Assembly (NCBI GenBank): GCA_013146195.2
Contig: CM028377.1
Coordinates: 62,208,285 to 62,272,284, forward strand
Length of the DNA stretch: 64,000 nt
Direction of reading: 5' to 3'
From: Codonopsis lanceolata
Taxonomy: Eukaryota; Streptophyta; Magnoliopsida; Asterales; Campanulaceae
Shown here: piece after piece, positions 57,961 through 64,000 of the stretch
Layout of the letters: each line of letters starts with the position of its first letter
How positions within the stretch are numbered: the first letter of the stretch is position 1
Notes under the pieces: generated by a model
What the model was told of the DNA's origin: nothing
The model's input: only the letters and a program-made list of their open reading frames with translations
Database searches by the model: none
Program-made: the position numbers and the translations under genes

Positions 57961-58194
57961 GGCAGTATATATAGATATGTACAATGCAATCAATGTATAA
58001 TATAGATGTCTTAGTAAATATTCCTAAGTTCCACCTTAGGACTTGTAGTATTATATTTTAGTGTCTTAATGTGAGCTCCTTGTCGTGGTTCTCCTTTTCT
58101 GTCAGTTGAGCCTCTGGTATATTGAAGACTTGGAGGTAGTATGCTGAGGACTTAAGTAGTGCCTTCCCTCTCCTTTTATCTCCTTATAATTATA

Positions 58195-58229
<35 letters not shown>
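58195..58229. repeat. (ATT)n microsatellite
   Basis: About ten ATT units between the converging antisense gene and pol. Confidence 0.85.
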
Positions 58230-58230
<1 letters not shown>

Positions 58231-58357
58231 TTTTTCAATTGCTCTAACTTTTGCTTAGGCTGCCCTTTCGGGTTTTCAACATAGCGAGCCCTTATTTCTC
58301 CTTTTATTGTTTTTTTATATGCCACAACTTTTGCAGCCGCCACTTTTGGGTTTCGGC

Positions 58358-60945
58358 CTAGCGGTGGAGAGAAGCAACCCTTTGGATAGAATATCTCAAG
58401 CATAGTACCTTTTGAGTTTGTCGAGGTTGAAGGGCTGGACACGATCTTCCCATCTGGTTTGTGAGAAGCACGGCACCTCGATCGGATCTCATAGCGATGT
58501 ATGGTCCCATCCAGGGAGACTTCCATTTTCCCCTAGTATCAACATAACTATGAGGTTTTTCTCGCAGCACGAGGTCTCCGATTTGGATGTTGCGGCCTTT
58601 GACTTTTTTATTGAAAGCTCGGGCGATGCGCCTTTGATATGCCCGGGTGTGCTCTAAGGCTAACAGACGTCGTTCATCAATTAGGGCTAATTCTTCATAT
58701 CGCCCTTTGACCAAGTCAATTTCAACTATGTCAGATTCCATCATCACTCTTAATGATGGAATTTCAACTTCTATGGGCAGTACCGCCTCCATGCCATATG
58801 CTAGAGAATAAGGGGTAGCCCCAGTGGGTGTGCGGACTGAGGTATGATAGCCCCAAAGGGCTAACGGTAATTTTTCTGGCCAGTCTCTTCCTGTATCAAC
58901 CATTTTTCTGATGATATTTTAAGTGTTTTGTTGGCTGCTTCAACGGCACCATTAGCTTGCGGCCGGCAGGGGGAGGATTTGTGTCTTTGGATTTTGAACT
59001 CGTTGAGTAGACGATTCACGTCCCCTTCGAAATGTGAGCCGTTGTCAGAGATTATCTTGAAAGGTACCCCATAGCGATATATAATATTGGCCCGAATGAA
59101 CTCGGACACCTTTCGGGCATTCAGGATTTTGTAGGAGGAGGCTTCCACCCACTTTGTAAAGTAATCGATGGCTACCAGGACATATTCATGGCCATTGGAT
59201 CCCTTCGGGTGAATTTGGCCTATGACGTCGATTCCCCATGTTGAGAAGGGCCAGGGGGCTGTGGAGTTATATAAGACGTGTGGAGGCACATGCTACAGAT
59301 TGGCAAAGCGTTGACATTTGTCCCAATGTCGCACCCACCTAATACAATCATTTTCGAGTGTACTCCAATAGTACCCTTGTCGGATGATTTTCTTGGATAG
59401 CATATGGCCATTCATGTGGGGCCCGCAAATACCACCATGCAGTTGATCCATGATTTGCTCAGCCTTGGCCAGATCGACACATAATAAGTTGAGGCCTTGA
59501 TAGTGCCTCTTATCGGCCACCACTTGATGCAATTGTGAAGCCCACCCAGCGAGGGAGACTCTTCCTCTTTTTATCTAGAGTGGGAGGATAGATACCTTTA
59601 CGGAAGCAGATTTAGGATGTCAGCGTGCGGGGCTCGTGATCTACCGAGGCTGCGTTGATTTTGAAGCTTGTATCTTGGGAGTGACCTTCTTCCCGACTAC
59701 AAATGGCTGAACATTAGTTTCGGCGGGAATCTGTACCAGTGATGCCGGAGTAGCTAAGGCATCAGCGAATTGGTTCCTATCTCGTGGCAGATAATGGAAC
59801 GAGACAGAATCAAATCGGGCGGCGAGTGCTGTTAACTTGTCATGATAGAGCTGCAGCTGAGGATCCTGGGTTTTCCATCTTCCTTCGACTTGATTTATGA
59901 TTAGGCGAGTCTCCATAGGCTGATCTTTGGCTCCCACTTTTGAAAGCTTCTTCTAGGCAATACGAGGCTTGAGCTCCCCACTTTTTGAAAGCTTCTTACA
60001 GGCCGGCAATCGGGCTTCGTACTCAGCCATATTATTTGAACATTCGAACTCCAACTTTATGGCAGTGAGTATGAGAATCAGCCGGATCGATTAGCAAGAT
60101 TCTATGCCAAAGCCTCTTTTGTTTGCGGCTCCGTCAAGAACAATTGCTAATTGGTGTCGTGGTCAGTGATTTCCAGGACACCTTCATTTGGGAAACCAGG
60201 CTCAGTTGCATCTTCGGCCTTCAAGGGCAGATCGGCTAAGTGTTCTGCAATTACGCTCTCTTTGATAGACTTGAGTGTGACATAAGTTATGTCAAACTCG
60301 TTGAGAAAGAAAAGGACACTTGGTTAATCGGTTTTGGACAATGGTGGCTGCAGAAGATGTTGATAGGGTCCCGTTACGGATATGATTTTGATGGACCTTC
60401 CTTGGAGATGGTTTTGAGCCTCACGAGTGGCCCGGGATCGGCTTTTTATCCAATCTTTGAATAGTTTAGCTCGCTTCATTGTAGCTTCACACTTATGAAG
60501 TATATGGCATTTTCAAGCGTAGGAATTTTCTTTCTCTTGGGTAGCATAGCCCTCTTGCGGCGTGTACATGACGGTCAAATATGAGGAGAGGTTTATATGT
60601 GTATGGGGTGGAGCTAGCACGGGGGATTGGTAAGGTAGGCTTTTATTTTCTCGAGGCTAGTGGCGGGTTCTCGTCCAGACTTGGTCGGTATTCTTTTTAA
60701 GGAGTTTGAAGAGGGGCTCGCATGTGGTTGTCGGTATGTCGATGAAAGCAGTGATATACTTCAATCGGCCTAGGAAGCCTTTGACTTGATTGGAGTTTTC
60801 GGGCGTGGCATTTCTAGGATGGCTTTGATCTTTTTTGGCTGATCTCGTGCCTTGCTCGATCCTTAGAATCCCGGGACTTTGCCTTTGGTAACCCCGAATG
60901 TGCGTTGGTGGGGTTAAGCTTCATATGGTGCTTCACTTAACCTTT
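58358..60945 (-). pseudogene. Tat-type Ty3 pol: RT end, RNase H, second RNase H, integrase
   Basis: From 60,945 downward the minus strand shows: the end of reverse transcriptase (RTFGVTKGKV, KKIKAILEMPRPKT); the connection segment; FDITYVTLKSIKGS-like sequence and EHLADLPLK near 60,235; an archaeal-type RNase H (FECSNNMAEYEA near 60,030; RLIINQVEGRWKTQDPQ and LPRDRNQFADALA near 59,755); the integrase zinc-binding HHCC region (LHGGICGPHMNGHM, HWDKCQRFANL); the catalytic Asp-Asp-Glu in WGIDVIGQ (about 59,245), IISDNGSHFEG (about 59,040) and NGAVEAANKTLK (about 58,935); and a C-terminal part (LPLALWGYHTSVRTPTGATP). Stops (for example a TAG after CQRFANL) and frame changes inactivate it. It is cut at the assembly gap. 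Confidence 0.85.
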
Positions 60946-61045
60946 NNNNNNNNNNNNNNNNNNNNNNNNNNNNNNNNNNNNNNNNNNNNNNNNNNNNNNN
61001 NNNNNNNNNNNNNNNNNNNNNNNNNNNNNNNNNNNNNNNNNNNNN
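60946..61045. other. Assembly gap (100 N)
   Basis: Exactly 100 N, the convention for a scaffold gap of unknown size. Sequence on the two sides belongs to oppositely oriented Tat copies. Confidence 0.99.
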
Positions 61046-61182
61046 GGACACGTTCACCTAAAAAAGAAAAAATAATATAAAAAGAAAAAAGAAAAAAATG
61101 TTAGTCTCGAAGAAAAAATGCAAAAAAATGTATATATAAAAAATATATAATAATACGAATATAAAGAAAGAAATAATAAAGG

Positions 61183-63456
61183 TGGACGTGGTTCACCGAA
61201 CGAGCTTGTTCGGATGCGACGATTCACCCGCCGCCCATATACAAAGAGTTCACCATGATGGAGACCATCATCCTAGCCGCCAACATCGTAGTAGTATGAT
61301 AATGTCCCTCCAGTTCCCTCCCAAGAAAGTGCACCGAACCCGGACTCGAACCAACAATCGCTCCAAAGCACACTTTCCCTAGTATTGCAACCACCATCAT
61401 CGCTTGGATCGACCCTATTGTCTTTGTCAACATATTGGGACACATCGGAATTTGAGGTCGGTAGACCCGCCGAATGAGGCGACCCATTAAAATCGAGAAA
61501 AATGAAAAGGCCCAGACCTGCAAAAAAAAAAATAAAAAAAAAAAATAAATAAATATGTTGTAAAAAAAATGAATTAAAAAAATGATATAAAAAAATAATG
61601 AAAAAGCAGGAAAAGGCATGTACCTCCCACGCCGGGGCAAACCCATTCAGGGTCGGTGAATCATTCCGGCTGGCCCTATCCATAGAAGCATAAAGTTCAG
61701 CCAAACCAGCCTGTCCCCAATCATACGAAGGGATCCGGTCGAAATCTGCAAGACAAGCTAAGACGGAGGCTCTCAGGGTGACAGAAGAGTTGGCAAAGAG
61801 CGATGAACCAAGAAAGAAGAAAAGAAACGCTCGTGCCACTCGGGTAACAGCAGCTTCGTCATCAGCCGACACCAGCCTGACATTATTAAGAAGCCATTGT
61901 CGAACGCTGCTGATATATATCTCGTCCGACGATTTAAAACGAGGCTCGAAGCCCAGGAGGTCCACGATCTCCTCCCTACGATGTCGGAGAGTAAAATCAA
62001 GAGCCAGGGTCTCCCCTATGCTGGTAGGGATTCCCGTAATCGCAGCGAAATCGCAAGGGGTCATGGTCGCCTCCCCCCAGCTGAAATGAAAGGTGTGAGT
62101 GGTATCCCACCAGAAGTCCCGGAGCACATCAAAAATGGGAAGAAAGTTGGTGAAGTGGGCAAAAGAATGCAGGAAAGTGCTAAAACCCGAACCCTCTACC
62201 AACGACTGTGCAGCTTCGGGTAACATATCAAAAATTTCGGCCACATCAATATATGATACCCGCACTCTTTCAAACTTCCTGCGAACCTGAAAGAAAAAAA
62301 ATGAGGTAAGTTCTCTACCCTTATTTCCTTCTTTGTACAGTCCTTTAAGTAAATAATGAACATATTGCATGTTTTATACTTCGTGATTTTTTTACAATAA
62401 ATTCTTTAGGCAAAAATAAATAATAAATAATAATAATAAAAAATCTTGTTCATAACAATTAAAAAAATATATAATTCTTTAAATTGACACATACCATTTT
62501 CATACATGTACATAAATTTACATGTAAATAAACATCATTCTTTTTCAAAAAAAAAAAACAACAACAACAAAACAAAGCAATTTTTTTTCTCTACATCTTA
62601 AAAAATCATAAAAACACATATTAGGACTGCATTTGCCATGTGTATAATAAAATATGAAAAATTCATCCATTATCTTATAAGTGTTCTACATTGCATTTGC
62701 ATCAAGTAGAATAATTCATGCATTCATTATGTACATTTCATTTGTTCAATAAGCTGCCATAGGGGCCCGCTAAAAAGAAGATAAAGTACCAACAATCATC
62801 AAAATAAATATCTTTGTGGTATTTACTATACCCCTGCAGCAGTTGCATGCTTGAAAAATGAATCTAAGGGCATGAAAAATATCTGTTTTGTCATGTTTTT
62901 ATCCGAAAATATGCCCGAAAAGCGTTTCGGAAAAATTAAATTTATACTCCGAATATTCTTCGGGATTCTATTGCGTGCAAAAATGTGTTTTAATGTAAAA
63001 CATGCATCATATAGTCTCATTCTCATTCAGAATATAAATCATGCATAGTAGGGTCAAATAGTGACCACTAGTTCAAATCATGCATCGCAAAAATAAATCA
63101 TAGAAATTTCATACATTATCACTCAATTACATCATTTAGGCATAACTAGGACATGCATATGCATCACTAATAAAGTCAGGAGTGCTCCAAAAGTCCCAAA
63201 CATTGCAGAAATTTAGCAGATTTGAAACAGAACCAGGAAAATTTCAAAAAAAAAAAAAAAGAAAGAGAAATCTTACAGTGGTCAAAGGAAGGTTGGACAC
63301 GTGGGTGTCTTGATCTCGTAAAATATTGCCCCAGTCATTCGTGGAATACAGATAATTGAGCCTGTTCCGAACCAAGCTAGGAGATTCTCTCCTCCTCCCA
63401 CCAGATTCCGGGCGCATCGGTGCCTTCCCCTTCCTGGATCGCGAAGAAGATGTCAT
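61183..63456 (-). CDS. PMD accessory gene of Tat copy C (best preserved, partial)
   Basis: Exon 1, 63,456-63,277 (180 bp, MTSSSRSRKGKAPM), ends at GTAAGA. Exon 2, 62,286-61,624 (663 bp), lies between a CTTTCAG acceptor and a GTACAT donor. Exon 3 starts at 61,517 after TTTTTGCAG. All junctions are phase 0 and exons 1 plus 2 form 281 uninterrupted codons. The plant mobile domain covers exon 2: AEIFDMLPEAAQSLVEGSGF, FWWDTTHTFHFSWGEATMTP, RVARAFLFFFLGSSLFANSS and DWGQAGLAELYASMDRASRN. Exon 3 (VWAFSFFSILMGRLIRRVYR) is open for about 98 codons, but its downstream match to copy B switches frame, and the 3' end is lost toward the assembly gap. Alternatively it is a young pseudogene. Antisense to the element. 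Confidence 0.6.
62370..63276 (-). other. PMD intron 1, copy C
   Basis: Contains the ATGC-rich sequence shared with copies A and B (for example GATGCATATGCATGTCCTAG on the minus strand near 63,150) and lacks the (CA)/(TA) tracts and hAT insertion of copy B. About 0.98 kb in total between the exon 1 donor and the exon 2 acceptor. Confidence 0.6.
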
Positions 63457-63924
63457 CTGCTAAGTAGAACACTGAAGTTGGCAGAAGAAAATTGAGAAAA
63501 GGAGCAAAAATAAAGAAAATAAAAAGAAGAAACGGAAGACAGTGGCTATGGCGGTCGAAGGAAAAGAAATGAAAGAAGAAAAGAAGAGAAAGAAGAAGCA
63601 GTGGCTTCTTCCCTTCACTCCCGTCCAATTAAAGGGAGAAAAAAGGAATTTTCCCTTTCCTCCCTCCAAAATTTGAAGCTGCAACACTTTGGTCCTCAAG
63701 TTTCAGAATTTTCAAAATGGTCCCTGAGCCTAACGGAAAGTTAACAAAGTTAATGTTGTTAACCAAAATTAGCAACCATTCACCAGAGGACAAAAGAAAA
63801 TAATATCCCCAGCAGATCAAAAGAAAAAAAATGATGAAAAAGAAAGAAAAAAAGAAAAGAAAAGAAAAGAAAAGAAAAGAAAAGGAAAAAAAAGTGAGCA
63901 AGAATAAAATCCCCAGCAGAGGGG

Positions 63925-63990
63925 AACTACGTTTGGTCTGATTCCTTGAAAAAGGATACGTAGGCAGCCTATCTTTATAGGTCCGACCAT
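63925..63990 (+). repeat. Conserved 3'-LTR-proximal block, copy C
   Basis: AACTACGTTTGGTCTGATTC followed by GATACGTAGGCAGCCTAT; inverse of 410-465 and 49,125-49,180. Confidence 0.65.
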
Positions 63991-64000
63991 CACAACAAAA

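Larger units (their letters stand above)
61046..64000 (+). mobile_element. Tat-lineage Ty3 retrotransposon, copy C (3' part)
   Basis: The reverse complement of this segment aligns with copies A and B: PMD exons, the GATCTGCTGGGGATATTATT block near 63,790-63,815, and the conserved 3'-LTR-proximal block at 63,925-63,990. The window ends before its LTR. Its orientation is opposite to copy B. Confidence 0.7.

Noticed and set aside
60898..61080. Open frame across the gap
   Set aside because: Consists mostly of N.

Overview
The window is nuclear DNA of a flowering plant, most likely a eudicot. It is AT-rich, has GT-AG introns, and is dominated by plant-type transposable elements. No bacterial-style operons and no rRNA, tRNA or CRISPR features are visible. 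The species cannot be told from the sequence. A 100-N scaffold gap lies at 60,946-61,045.

Host gene layer. The only host gene recognised is a broken minus-strand copy of the plant RNA polymerase I core-factor subunit TAF1B (Rrn7/TFIIB-like). Its exons are scattered over 10,338-33,891. It carries an in-frame stop, several frameshifts and degenerate 3' coding sequence. Its first intron has swollen to about 18 kb. That intron holds a CACTA end, a Copia element (16,191-28,913) with a second Copia nested in its RNase H (20,595-28,370), a Harbinger-type MITE inside the second Copia, and a 3.9-kb hAT element with a decayed transposase (29,253-33,117). Intron 3 holds a non-autonomous Mutator-like element (11,186-12,728). 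Most of these insertions were placed by exact target-site duplications.

Left flank (1-10,300). This holds the 3' part of a Tat-lineage Ty3 retrotransposon (copy A, minus orientation), a 3.3-kb solo LTR, and a Helitron-like 3' end closing a degenerate repeat array.

Middle (33,900-47,050). This is a mosaic: one of two near-identical 1.55-kb non-autonomous hAT elements, a 114-bp almost perfect hairpin hAT MITE, a four-unit foldback repeat, and a decayed MAIN-like gene (plant mobile domain, PMD). The MAIN-like gene is split by a 1.8-kb solo LTR and cut off by a second copy of the large LTR.

Right third (47,100-64,000). Here lies a Tat-lineage Ty3 retrotransposon (copy B, minus orientation) and the facing end of another (copy C, plus orientation) across the gap. 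Between pol and the 3' LTR, copy B carries two accessory genes in antisense: an intron-containing PMD gene and a second unknown, DUF7745-like gene with its own TATA box. Copies A and C retain the same PMD gene; exon 1 is exactly 180 bp in all three. This antisense two-gene cargo is the most interesting system in the window. A second unusual signal is a possible non-tRNA, self-complementary primer site in the inner Copia element.
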